A stretch of DNA of 64,000 nucleotides, from contig MCFH01000009.1 in NCBI GenBank assembly GCA_002104945.1, positions 62,001-126,000 of the forward strand. Direction: 5' to 3'. Position 1 is the first letter of the stretch, and every line of letters begins with the position of its first letter. The notes beneath the pieces are model-generated. The model worked only from the letters and a program-made list of their open reading frames with translations, did not search any database and had not been told where the DNA came from. Origin of the DNA: Piromyces finnis (taxonomy: Eukaryota; Neocallimastigomycota; Neocallimastigomycetes; Neocallimastigales; Neocallimastigaceae). Below are positions 12,919 to 25,135 of the stretch, piece after piece. Made by a program: the position numbers and the translations under genes.

Positions 12919-14408
12919 TATTCGAGAAATTCCCGTGATGAAAATCATAGTAGATATGATGATAGGAATAGAAATGACCAATATCAAAGAGATGAATATA
13001 ATAAATATGATGATCATTATCATAACAATAATAGAAGTAGAAGTAGAAGTAGACACAGTAGAAGTAGGAGTAGACACAATAGAAGTAGGAGTAGAAGTAG
13101 GAATATGAATAGGAACAGAAGAAGCAGAAGCAGAAGTATGGATAGAAATAATAACAATAGAAATAGGAACAGAAGCAGAAGTATAAACAGTGATAGAAGT
13201 CGTAGCGGAAATAGAGACAGAAATAGAAGCATGAATAGAAATAATGACAATAGATATAGGAGCAGAAGTAGATCATTTGACAATGGAAGAAATCGTTATG
13301 ATAGAAATAATAGATCAGATAGAAATAGTAAAGATAATAGAAATCAATATAATCGTGATGGTAACAATAGATACCAAAATAACAATAACAATAATAGATA
13401 CAATAATAATGATAATAATCATAATGGTCAAGGCTATGGTAGAAGAAATGATAATCGCTATGAAAACAATAATAGATATAATAACAGAAATGATAGATAT
13501 GGTAAAAAGCGTGATAGATCCGACTCTCGCGATTCAAGAGATAAGAAAAGAGGTAAATACAATAACAATGGTAATTATGGAAGAAATAATAGAAATAATC
13601 GCAATAATAATCGTAATAATAATCGTAACAATTGGGAATGTCCAAACTGTAGTTTCTCAAATTGGTAAATATGAGATTTTTTTTAATTTCTAGGGTTTTA
13701 ATAGGATATAATAATAATAAAAATAATAATAACAAATGTTAATATTAAAATTTAAAATAATTATAAAAAATAGGGAAAATAGAGTCGTATGCTATAAATG
13801 TCGAACAAAGAAACCAGAAAATTTTTCAAGTAACAATATGAATAACAATAACAATTATTCATATGGTAAATATATTTAATTTTTTTTTAAAAAAAATAAA
13901 ATTAATAATATTATATATATTAAATTATATAAAAAAAATTATATAGTATTTTGAATATAATTGTTAACGTTGTTAATATATTAAATATTTTATTATTATT
14001 ATTTTTAAAAATAAATATTTGATAGATAATAATAACAGAAATTTCGATTATACAAATAATCGTAATAGAGCTGAACGTACAATAAATGATGATGATGATG
14101 ATGGAGATTACAGATGGAATAACAATGATTATGAACAAAACAATAGTAATCGTATAATGAATCAAAATATGGAGGATTATAATAATATGAATAATTATGA
14201 TCAAGATAATAACATTTACAGAGGAAATGAAGAAGATGGAATATATGAAAATAACATTGATAACAATAACAACTATTCAACAAATAATAATGATTTTAAT
14301 TATGAACAAAATGAAAATGCAAATGAAAATGTAAATATTCAAACTTCTTATGATCCTGCTAATCCAAATGTGATTGATTTTGAAGTTAATGAGTCTGATA
14401 ATATCTAA
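9343..14408 (+). CDS. giant Asn/Arg/Ser-rich protein with RanBP2-type zinc fingers at both ends
   Basis: Three exons (9343-13664, 13774-13865, 14026-14408) encode about 1,598 residues. A RanBP2-type zinc finger lies at residues 13-37 (W-x-C-x2-C, then Asn, then C-x2-C). A second finger starts at the end of exon 1 (NWECPNCSFSNW) and is completed by exon 2 (CYKC), so the first intron interrupts the finger and splicing is needed to make it. In between, about 1,400 residues are low complexity: Asn-rich blocks, poly-Asn/Tyr runs near 1,130-1,190, and two SR-type zones of RSRSRS repeats (about 470-760 and 1,220-1,310). Exon 3 is acidic and Asn-rich. In metazoan ZRANB2 such fingers bind single-stranded RNA containing GGU and an RS tail contacts the splicing machinery, so a nuclear RNA-processing role is a reasonable inference. 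The exact orthologue is not recognised. Much of the length comes from AAT/AGA trinucleotide expansion. Confidence 0.82.
12753..12915 (+). repeat. coding (AAT)n runs producing poly-Asn
   Basis: Uninterrupted or TAT-interrupted AAT codon runs in the RanBP2-finger gene. They encode Asn stretches of up to 13 residues and leave other frames open on both strands, which creates meaningless shadow ORFs of poly-Ile and poly-Tyr. Confidence 0.9.
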
Positions 14409-15371
14409 TAGCTAATTTAATAGTATAGTTATATTTTCAAGAAAAAAAACATTATTATCATTATTATTAGTAGTAATTACATTTAATATAGTTTATAATT
14501 AATATGAAGTTTCTATATTTATCACTTCATTTTTTGCTTGTAATATTATTATTTTATTTAGTTATACTTTTCTAGTTTTTTTTAATTTTCTTTTATTATT
14601 TAAAAAAATATTTTATTTTATTAGAGATTTAATAATATATATATACTAAAAATAAAAATAAAAATAAAATAAAAATAAAATAAATTCATTTTTTGCTTGT
14701 AATATTATTATTTTAATTGGTTTTATACTTTTCTAGTTTTTTTAATTTTCTTTTATTATTTTAAATGATTATTCTAGTGTGTGCAGTAAAATATTTAAAT
14801 CCCTTCTTGGAGGAAGAAGTTTTAATAATATCAATTACAATTCAAGGAAATGGAAAGAACTTTGCAAGTGTCAGATTCAATCTAGCACTAAGTCAAATAC
14901 AATTATACTTAGGCTTTCTTATTTTAATTACTAGAATATATTATAACTAATTTTCTATTCATTTGTGTTTATTTAAACCTATTTTTTTTTAACTTTTATT
15001 TTTGTTTTTTTTTTATAATTAAATTAATAATAAATTTTAAAAATATTTGATGTCGTTATAAAAAAAAAAAAATTATTTTATTAGAGATTTAATAATCTAT
15101 ACTAAAAATAAAAATAACAATAAAAATAAAAATTATAATTACAAATTTATAAATTATAAATTGACATAAAAAAAAATTCTATTCAAATATCAAAAAAGGA
15201 ATATAGCATTTTATTTTATTTTATTTTATTATTTTTATTATTATCATATTATCATATAAAACAATTTAAGATAAAAAGATTTTATAATTATTTTTTTTTT
15301 ACTATTTCAATTATTATTATTATTATTATTATATTATAGGATCTAAATATCTTATATTAATATATTTTATA
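14409..15371. other. convergent intergenic region with duplicated segments
   Basis: Between the 3' ends of the rightward RanBP2-finger gene and the leftward Sel1 gene. Segment A (about 14526-14606) recurs at about 14687-14764. Segment B (about 14608-14672, with TTTTATTAGAGATTTAATAA) recurs at about 15072-15135. In the first unit A and B are adjacent; in the second they are about 300 nt apart, separated by a GC-richer insert at about 14766-15070. Confidence 0.75.
14766..14950. other. GC-richer island of unknown origin inside a duplicated 3' flank
   Basis: About 185 nt with clearly fewer A/T runs than the surroundings and two overlapping open frames on the plus strand. One frame (ATG at 14765) gives 61 residues; the other contains WKELCKC, faintly like a zinc-finger half. 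I recognise neither. It could be a relic of an inserted exon or element. Confidence 0.35.
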
Positions 15372-15929
15372 TTATTCATTATTATAAAATTGATCAATTA
15401 AACTATTGATACGTTCTTCTGTATTACGACAACTATTATTATTTTCTTCTAATTTGAATTCTTTAATATTTAGATAATTTAAAAAATCAATTTTTGTATA
15501 AAAATTATATTCATCTTTAATTACATAGTCAAATATCTTTTTCATTGTTTTTTGTGAGAGTATATGATCTGGATTATTTTTATTAATAATGGCGTATTTT
15601 AATTCATTAGGTAATTTTTCAAAAAAATTCTTTTTTGATTCAGATTTTAATCTTGATTTAGATGTGGTTTCAAATTGTCCAATACATTCAATAATTTCTT
15701 CAATTTCGAGAGATGAAATGGATTTATTGTCCGTATAGTCTTCCATTTCTGGAAAATGGATAGTCTCTATTGAACTTGATGTTGTTAAAGAATGATAACT
15801 AGAACAATATGGTATTCCTTGTGTTGTATCTTTATCGATTGATATGGTGTTATTTCCTCTATTTATTGATGCTTCATCCTGTGAAGATGACCAATGAATT
15901 TGTTCTGTATTTATATTATCATTCATTTC

Positions 15930-15961
<32 letters not shown>

Positions 15962-17930
15962 CAAATGAATCAATACCATTGAAATTATTAAGTAAAATGG
16001 AAAGTAAAGAATTAGTTTCATCGATAGTTTCATCGATATCTAATTGTTCACTAGAAATAGTTTTAAATAAAGTATTATTACTATTCTTTAATTTTATAGA
16101 ATTTTGAATTTTGAATTTATTCGATAATAAATAACGAGAAGCCTTTAAAACATCTAAAGCAATACTTGCTTCTAATCTTTTTGCAACGGATTTAATATTA
16201 TTTCTATATGCTAAAGTATAATACTTTTTAGCTAATCTCTCATTTCGACATACTTTAATACCCGTATCATGAATAACAGCCAAGGTTAAATAAGAATTTC
16301 CATGACCTTGTAAACCTGCTAATTCAAACCATTTTATAGCAGTAAAAGTATTTTTTTCAATTCCAATGCCATATAAAAAGCAACGTCCTAAATTATATTG
16401 TCCAAAAGGTGAACCTTTAGAAGCAGCTTTAGAATAATATTTAAATGCCATTATCTTATTCTACGGGAAAAAATTATTTAATATTATTAATATATACATT
16501 TCATTGTTATTAAAATTTATATTTTATAAAAAATAGATGTAATATTTGTAAAATTAATATATTAATATTGATTATTATATTTTTATAACTCACTTTTTCA
16601 GTACCAATACCATGTTCATGAAAGAAACCTATAATGTTGGTACCACTTATTGATCCAAAATCAGAAGCCATTTTATAATCTATTAAATATAATATATATA
16701 TAATATATATATTATATTTAAATAATGATATGAATTAAATTTTAAATTAATATATCTAATTAAAATATTATAATAAATGAGTATAACTGAAAGAATAATT
16801 AATAATATTAAATATACTATATTTAAAAAATAAAAATGCAAGTTTTTATTATTCAACAACTCTATATAATTAATAATACTAAATTATATATATATATAAA
16901 ATTATATTATAATGATTTACATTTAAAGGCTTCATTATAATTTTGCATAACAACGATTCCATTTTCATATAGCATAGCCAAATTATATAATGCTGCAGCT
17001 TCATTAGAATTAGCAGCTTTACGATACCATTTTAAAGCCATTTCTTCATTTTTTTCTAATGTCTCAGTTCCTTCATAGTTTATCATACCTATTAAATTTT
17101 GAGCACCAGAATGACCATATTCTGCTGCAATTTTTGCAAAATTATAGGCTTTTTCAACATTACGTTCTACACCTAATCCGTTATAATATGATGATGCAAC
17201 AATAAATAGAGAACTTATATGTTCTAATTTTGCTAATGACTCTAACCAGTGTAAGGTAATATATGGCCCTAAATTTTTTGATTGTTTTTTGTATTTTTTT
17301 GAAATACATTGATTAATTACGATACCAGGTCTACCATATTGTTTTAAAAAACCTAATCTATATATATAAAATTATATATTTTATTATTTTTTAAATTATT
17401 AATTAAAGGATAATAAATAAGAAAATAATTCTATGTTTAATTATTATAATATACAATTGTATAATACGAATGCTTTCTTACCTTATTAATGATAAGCCAA
17501 CAGGTGATTTACAATAATAATTTAATTTATTATTTCCTAATCCTAAAGTATAATAACGCTCTGCTTTGTAATAATTAATAGGAAGTCCAGCCAGACCATT
17601 TTCATAATAATAGCCTATGATTGCAAAAGCAATCGGGCATCCTAAAATAGCAGCTTCTTTATACAATACTAAAGCCTTCTTTTCAATATTAATAACTTCT
17701 TCACATGAACTATAGTAACTAGATATGTATACTTTTGCACGATAACGTCTTTCATTTTTTATTGTTTGTAAACCATTAAACAGTATTTTATTAGCCATTA
17801 TTATTTTTGTAATAGCGTATAATTTTGGGAAATTACATTTTTTTGTTACATTTGTTGTAGTTGTATTTTCTGATATTGAATACTTTGGTGGTGACAGTAT
17901 ATTTACTTTTAACCAAAACCAATCGTTCAT
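15372..17930 (-). CDS. Sel1-like repeat (SLR) protein
   Basis: Four exons on the minus strand: 17930-17482, 17357-16921, 16679-16594 and 16460-15372, about 686 residues, starting at the ATG at 17930. The N-terminal two thirds carry Sel1-like repeats, helical pairs with the pattern A-x2-YY/WY-x-A-A-x2-G-x2-A-x2-N/G-L-G/A-x2-Y-x3-G. Clear units are LYKEAAILG...YENGLAG, FAKIAAEYGH, KWYRKAANSN..LYENG, KYYKMASDFG..HEHGIG, KYYSKAASKG..FLYGIG and KWFELAGLQGH. The C-terminal third (about 445-686) is Ser/Asn/Glu-rich, with a poly-Asn run from a TTA-type repeat at 15941-15960. SLR proteins are adaptor scaffolds; in fungi they include the Skt5/Chs4 chitin-synthase activators and the ERAD protein Hrd3. 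No membrane span or CaaX box was seen, so the specific family member cannot be named. Confidence 0.85.
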
Positions 17931-20900
17931 ATTTTATTTTGTCTTTTAAATAAAAATATTATAAATATAAATATAATATCTATTGTTTTTATTATTAGAT
18001 AAGCCTTTTATATAATGATTCTTCAAATATAATTAAAATATTAATTTATTTAATGTGTGTAAGTTTATTACTGTATTAAAGGATTAATGCAATTTTTAAA
18101 TTATGAAGCATAAAAATGCAAAAATTGTAGTATATAATTAACCTTTAGGGTTTTGTATTATTATATACTACTAATCATTAATTATTAAAATATTGCTTTT
18201 TAAATAATTATAGGTTTTTTTTAATGATATTCTTATTTACAAAAAATGATATTTTAAATTTTTAAATAATTATTATAATATCTTAATTTTTCGTTTATAA
18301 AAGCATTTTTATTTTGTTTTATTTGAAAAAAAAGAAAAAAATAGTAGTAACAAGTAATAAATATTTGTATATATTATGCGATTAATATTATAAGCTATGT
18401 TATTATTATTATTATTCATAATGGTAATCTTTAACTTATTCGACGATTTATTTATAGAATTAATATTCATATTTTATGATTTGATTTTATTAAATTATAA
18501 TAGAATAATTAATAAATTTTAAATTGTTTTAAAATTTTATAAAAATATTAAATTTACTATACATGATTATTAAGTAAATAATTACTAAAAATTTTATATT
18601 TAATTTATTATAAAGAATTGAAAAAAACTTGAATTTTAAATTTATTTATGATCTAAATATTAATATTTTTTTAATATACTATCTAATACCAAAAATATTT
18701 AATTATATTTATTTTATTTTAGTTTTATAATGATATAACAATTAAAACAATAACTCGTTAGTGTGTTTAGTGTGTACTAAAAATAGTAGTGATTTTTTAA
18801 ACAATAAAAATTATTAATTTATTGATTACTATAAATAAATAAAATTAAATTAATTATTTTTTGTCATACATTTCTTAATTATCAAGAATAATTATTTTTA
18901 ATAGATAAATAAACTATTATTGATTTAAATAAAAAATATAAAGTTAAAACGATAGAGTTATTTTATTATTTATTATACTAAAATTCAATGAATTAATTCA
19001 AGAATAATTAACTAATAATAAATATTTCAAAATGGTATCTACATTAACCGATTATAATATTAATTATTATTTGAATTAATAATTTTTTCTGTCAATTCAT
19101 TTTAATGAGTTTTACTATATCATTTAAAATGAACTGACTATTTGAAATAGATAAAAAAAAATACATTTTAGAAGAATTTGGTCATTCTTTTTTTTTTTCC
19201 AAATATATGTTTTTTTTAATTAAATAAATAATACATCTTTTCTTATAATAACTTATAATTATAAATAAATAAAAAAAAAGAATATTTATATATGTATTTT
19301 ATCAATTAAATTGATTTTTTTTTTTATTGAATTGCATTAATAACTAATTATGTAAATAATATTATATGTATTACAAAAGAGAATAAAAATATTTTTTTTT
19401 TTCTTACAAATCTTTAGACTATAAATATTACTAATGACTTTCATGAGTATTAAATATTATTTTAATTAAGGCCTTTAATTAACTAGATCATTTTATAAAT
19501 TCTTAGAATTACCATAAAATACAAATAATAATAATAAAAAAATGAAAAGTTTTTCTTTTTTACGATTTTTATAACTAACTAAATGTTTATATTTAAATTG
19601 TATTTTACATTTTGATACATTACAATATTTTTATAATTGTAATTAAAAAATTTCTTTAATAGTCAATATTAAAATATTTGAATAAAAAAGGTAATACAAT
19701 TTCTTTACTACAACAAAAGAATATTTAAAGCATTAAAATAATATTTATTAAAGTTTACATAAAAGAATATTAAATTAACATGTAACCAATAGACTAGAAT
19801 ATATATTTAAAATATATTATAATATATAGTCATATATTGATAAATTATATTAAAATCTAAAATTACTTTGTATGGAATTATAAATAATTATCCAATAAAT
19901 ATATAAAAAATAAATTAAAACGGTAAATATACATATTTAATATACTGTAATATATTACCAAAAAGTTTTTTTTATTATATAGAAATTTTAAAAGAAAAAA
20001 GTGGTGTTTCGTAACAACAAATATGAAAAAGAAAGTAATGCGTCTTTGAAAGAATATATAAAAAATAAAGGAAATGTTTAGTGCTATTTTATGTTACTAA
20101 TCATTATATCTATATACATATTAAAAGTATAATATATTTACGATAAATAGTATCCAACATATTATAACATTTTATGATTATAATTTTAGTCCATTTAGAA
20201 CTTTTTATTTGACCTATTATTAATTTAATATCTAAAAATATTTTTTAAACATAAAAAATACAAGCCATAAATAATATAAATAGTTTAAATGTATACCCTA
20301 CATTAAATTATTAAATTATTACAATAAAGTGTTAATTTATACTACATTAAAATGTTATTTATTACATAAGTAATAAAGCCACGATTAAAAATATTTACTC
20401 AATTTACTCCTATTTTACAAAAGTTCTAATGTTTAGAATTAAAGGAAATGTAAACATTTATTAAGGAAAGAATTAAGTATATAATATTATTTTCATCCTT
20501 ACAGAAACTATATAATTGTATGTAGAGTTATAATAGTTAAATCTTTAACAGAAATAAAGTGGTAATAAAAATAAAAGCTGTGGCAAATCCAATACTGAAT
20601 ATCTAAAATTTCAATATATAAAAAAGAATAATTATTAATAATAGTTTTTTTTGATATTACTTTTTAAAGATTTAATTTAATTTAAATATATATCAATATA
20701 TTTCAATATATAATATTTTAATATAAATAATATATTATTTATATAAATAAAAAATTCAATGACTTGTAATGAGAAAATATAGAAATCATATTTTAATATA
20801 AAATATTATATAAAGAAATAATTTAATAATTAATAAATTTTTACCAAAACTTTTTTTTCTCTTTAAAGAAAAAAAAAAATACAAAAAATAATATAAAATA

Positions 20901-21718
20901 AATAAAAAAAATAAATATTTTTTTTATATATATTATAATATTTTCCAAATAAATTTATAAAATAAATTATAAATTGGCAAGAAAAAAAACAACAAATAAA
21001 AAAAAATAACAAAAAAAATATAATAAAAAAAGAAAAACATATTTATAGAATAAATATTAAAGTTTTTTTTTTTTATTACAAAAAAGTAAAGAAATAAATA
21101 ATTTAAACAGTGAAATTACTTATTTCTTTTCTTTTTTATTACTTTATGTTATATATTATAAATACGAATTTCTTATTTATTTTGTAAATACGTTTTTAAT
21201 AAATAAGTAAAGATTCTATAAATAAAAAAAAAAAAAGAGAGAATCTTTAGTAAATTAAATATAACAATTTAACAAAATTAACAGTATATAATACTTTTAA
21301 TTAACACTTCAAAAATCCACAAATTAAAAGGTTATTTAACTAGTAATTTTTCTCATTTATATATATAATATTACACAATAATGTACTTTTATTTGAAAAA
21401 ACTATTTTAATATTTATTCAATCTATTTTAAGCAACACATATTAACCCTCTTTTATATATAAATTCTTTTTTTTTTTCAATCCAATAAATTAACAATTTA
21501 TTGAATAATTTATAAATAATAACAAAAAAAATTCAATTAATAGAATTAAAAATCAATTTTTTTATATAATAGAATTTATATTTTTCTATTTTTAGTGTTA
21601 TAATTATCTCAAACTAGTCTTTAATTGATATTTATCAGTTATAATATTCAAAATACAAAATTAAAAATAATATCTTTTGATATAAATCTAAATCAATACA
21701 ATATTAACTGTGGTAACA
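17931..21718. other. 3.8-kb divergent intergenic region, no gene seen
   Basis: Both flanking genes are transcribed away from here. The whole stretch is very AT-rich with no convincing open frame, tRNA or repeat array. The only structures noted are a 12-bp perfect inverted repeat at 18127-18171 and a short palindrome around AAGGCCTT near 19470. Confidence 0.55.
18127..18171. repeat. 12-bp inverted repeat (hairpin)
   Basis: GTAGTATATAAT at 18127-18138 is the exact reverse complement of ATTATATACTAC at 18160-18171, with a 21-nt loop containing CCTTTAGGG. Given the base composition, chance occurrence is possible. Confidence 0.5.
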
Positions 21719-24700
21719 ATGTTAACAACTGAAAATTTTGAAGAAGTTAATCAAGTTGAATCAGCAAATACTAAACTTAAAAATCCAGTTTCTGTTGATG
21801 GTAATACCTCACAAATTCAGATTGTTGATGAAAACAAACAATTCACGTAAGTATTTAAAGGCAATTAAGTATTTATATTTATTAATTTTATTATAATAAA
21901 AAATAAAGAAATTCCGATATGTTTTTAATTAATAATAAATAAAAAATATGCATATAACAACTATAATAGTAAGATTTTATCAGAATCTATGAAAAATGTT
22001 TGGGGATTGGAACAAAATGGATTTAACTATCATATTCTTTCAATTTTTGGTTCTCAAAGTACTGGTAAAAGTAAGTATTTTCATTATAATTTTATATTTA
22101 AATTAAAAAATATCTAATTATTTATAATTGTTATTTGAATAGGTACTTTATTAAATAAACTTTTTAACACCAAGTTTCAAGTTATGAACGAAAAAAGTAG
22201 ACAACAAACAACCAAGGGTATCTGGATAAGTCAAGGTGAAAACTCAAATTTATTAATTTTAGATGTCGAAGGTACTGATGGTCGCGAACGTGGTGAAGAA
22301 CAAGTATGTATTAAATATTTTCTTAGCTTTCAAAGTGATCATTTTTCATGCGACTAACCTATATAAAAATATTTATTTTTGTAAATTAGGAATTCGAAAG
22401 AAAGAGTGCTCTTTTCACTTTAGCTATTTCAGAAGTTTTAGTAATAAATATTTGGGAAAATATGGTTGGTCTTTATCAAGGTGCTAATATGGGCTTATTA
22501 AAAACTGTCTTTGAAGTCAATATGCAACTTTTCTTACAACAACAAGGGTAAATAAATAAATATTAAACAAAGAGATTTTGTATTAATAAAAAAATATATA
22601 TAATTTTTGGGAAAAAAATTAAATTGATATTTCTAGAACTAATTATAAATTTTTTATAATAAAATACAAAAATAATAGTAAAATCAAAACTTTACTTTTA
22701 TTTGTTATTCGTGATTTCACTGCAAGAACACCATTAAGTAATCTATCAGAAGTTTTAACAAATGAATTAAACAAGATGTGGAAAGATATTTCTAAGGTAA
22801 TAATAATAATAATATAATAAAGATATATAAATTAAAATAATAATAAATATTAATAATAATTTAAATTAATCATATAAACAGCCAGAAGAATATAGTGAAA
22901 GTAACCTCTCTGACTACTTTGACTTAATGTTTACAACATTACCACATAAAATTTACCTACCTGAGCAATTTGAAAATGAAGTTCTTCAATTAAAAGAAAG
23001 GTAATAAAAAATATTAGATTATAAATATAATAATTATAATGTATATATTGTTAAATGTAATAAAATATTATTAATACTTTATTAATTTTATTATTTGTAC
23101 TATTTAATATAATAAAGATTTTACAATACTGAAGATCCAAACTATGTATTTAAACCAAAATATCATAGAGGTATTCCAGCTGATGGATTCTCTAGTTATG
23201 CAGAAAACATTTGGGTAAATATTACAACTAATCATAATAAAAGAAAAAGAAAAGATTAATAAAGAAAAATAGAAGTAATTAATAATCTGAAATTTTATCA
23301 TTTATTATATTAGGATCAAGTAGCATATAATCATGATCTTGATATTCCAACTCAACAACAACTTTTAGCTGAATATAGATGTGATGAAATTGCAAAGGTA
23401 AATTAAGTTTAAGCTAAAAAGGATATACTGATTTATTTATTTTTATCTTAATAAAGAAATGATATTTACAAAATATTAATAATAAATTTGTTATATCTTA
23501 AAATATTTACAATTATAATCATAGGCTATTATAGACGAATTTCAAATTGATATTACTAAATATAAAGAAAAGTTAGAAGACGGTGAAATTTTAGAAGATA
23601 TGGGAAAAATCTTTAATGAGGTTAGAGACAGATCATTAGAATTATATGACCACAGTGCAGGAAGATATAGAAAGGAAGTTTACAATCGTAAAAGAATAGA
23701 ATTCATTGAAAAAATGAATACTTATTTACATGTTTACTACTTATTACAACTCCGTAATGTAGAAAAGAAGGCTTATGCTGACTTCAAAAATAAAATAACA
23801 GAAGCCATTAAAGATGATTCATTATATTTTGTTGAAATTCTTGAAAAACAGAAATCCAAAAGTATTGAATTCTTTAATCAAGTTGCTGAAGATTCAAAGT
23901 TAATCGATACCAACTGGGTATTCACTGACCATCTTAGTCAATTAACTAAGGAAATTAATGAATACGGTAAAATAACTAAGGATCAACAATTAAATAAGAT
24001 AAAGAAGAATTCTGAAGTAAATATATCAAATTTGTTATAAATATATATATATTTATTAATATTTATTAATACTAATAATTTTTTATATTGAAAATGTTAA
24101 ATAGAAAAATACATTCAACTTATTAGCTGCTTCAGTGCCACAAAAGATGAATAATGTTCGTGATCATCTTTGGGATGAATTAGGTAATGATTTAGAAAAG
24201 GCTTTAACTAATTCTATTGAATCATACAAGACCTTAATTAATGGTTATGACTGTACGGATGAAGAAATTAATGATAATGTAAAATCTATTCGAAAGAATG
24301 GTTGGAATGCTTTCTGTAACTTAGTCGCTGAAGAAACTACAGATAACATTATATTAGTTCACCTTCGTGAAAAATTCGAAGAAATCTTCCGTTATGATAA
24401 ATCTGGTCTTCCAAGAATTTGGAACAATAATGATGATATTGATTCATTCTTTAAAAAGGCTAAAGATGAAGCTTTAGCACTAATCTCTCTCTTTACTTTT
24501 ATTGATATTTCAGAACAAAAGATAAGAAAAATTACTGGTATTGAAGAAGTAAGTATATTATTAATGATATAATTAATATACATTGTTATAAATAGATATA
24601 AAAGATTTTAAATATTGAAATGTTTATTAAATATGTATTTTTAAATATATTTTTTTTCGAAAAAAAAAAGCTTCAAAAAGAAGATTTAACCATCATTGAT

Positions 24701-25135
24701 GCTGATCGTTCTAAAAAAATTTTAAATAAATTCTTAAGAGATATAGAACTTCAATATATTGATGCAAAACGTTCTGTCGTTAGAACTACTTCAAAAGTTC
24801 CACCATGGTTTATCATCTTAACAATGGCTTTAGGTTATAATGAATTCCTTTCTATCTTAAAGAACCCAATATATTTAATTGGTATTGTTTTGATAAGTGT
24901 ATTTATATACGTCTTATATATTACTAATTTATTAAAACCTGTTATTCATGTTGGACAAGTTATTGTACAAGATATTTTGTTACAATTAAAAGCCAAAACA
25001 GAAAAAAAACATAAAACTAACAAAGTCGATACTGATAATATCAGTTACTTTGATGAAGATATTCCATTATCAAAATTAAATAGACGTAAGAATAAGAATA
25101 ATTTTGATTCTAACGCTACTTTAGTTAACTTTTAA
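21719..25135 (+). CDS. SEY1: Sey1/RHD3/atlastin-type GTPase mediating ER fusion
   Basis: Eleven exons: 21719-21846, 21970-22070, 22143-22303, 22390-22547, 22679-22796, 22882-23000, 23118-23214, 23314-23397, 23525-24016, 24105-24548 and 24671-25135. They give 788 residues, close to yeast Sey1. The dynamin-like GTPase domain shows the P-loop GSQSTGKST (split by an intron after the Lys codon), the switch-I TTKGIW segment, the G3 motif [13 protein letters not shown] and the G4 motif RDF. A long helical middle domain follows. Near the C-terminus a double hydrophobic hairpin ([17 protein letters not shown] and [17 protein letters not shown]) anchors the protein in the ER membrane, leaving both ends cytosolic, and a charged tail follows. 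Family role: GTP-dependent homotypic fusion of ER tubules at three-way junctions. All motifs expected for activity are present. Confidence 0.95.

Noticed and set aside
12610-13735. Long open frames of poly-Ile, poly-Tyr and Cys/Leu on both strands
   Set aside because: They are shadows of AAT/AGT codon repeats in the RanBP2-finger gene; the true frame is defined by zinc fingers at both ends and correct splicing.
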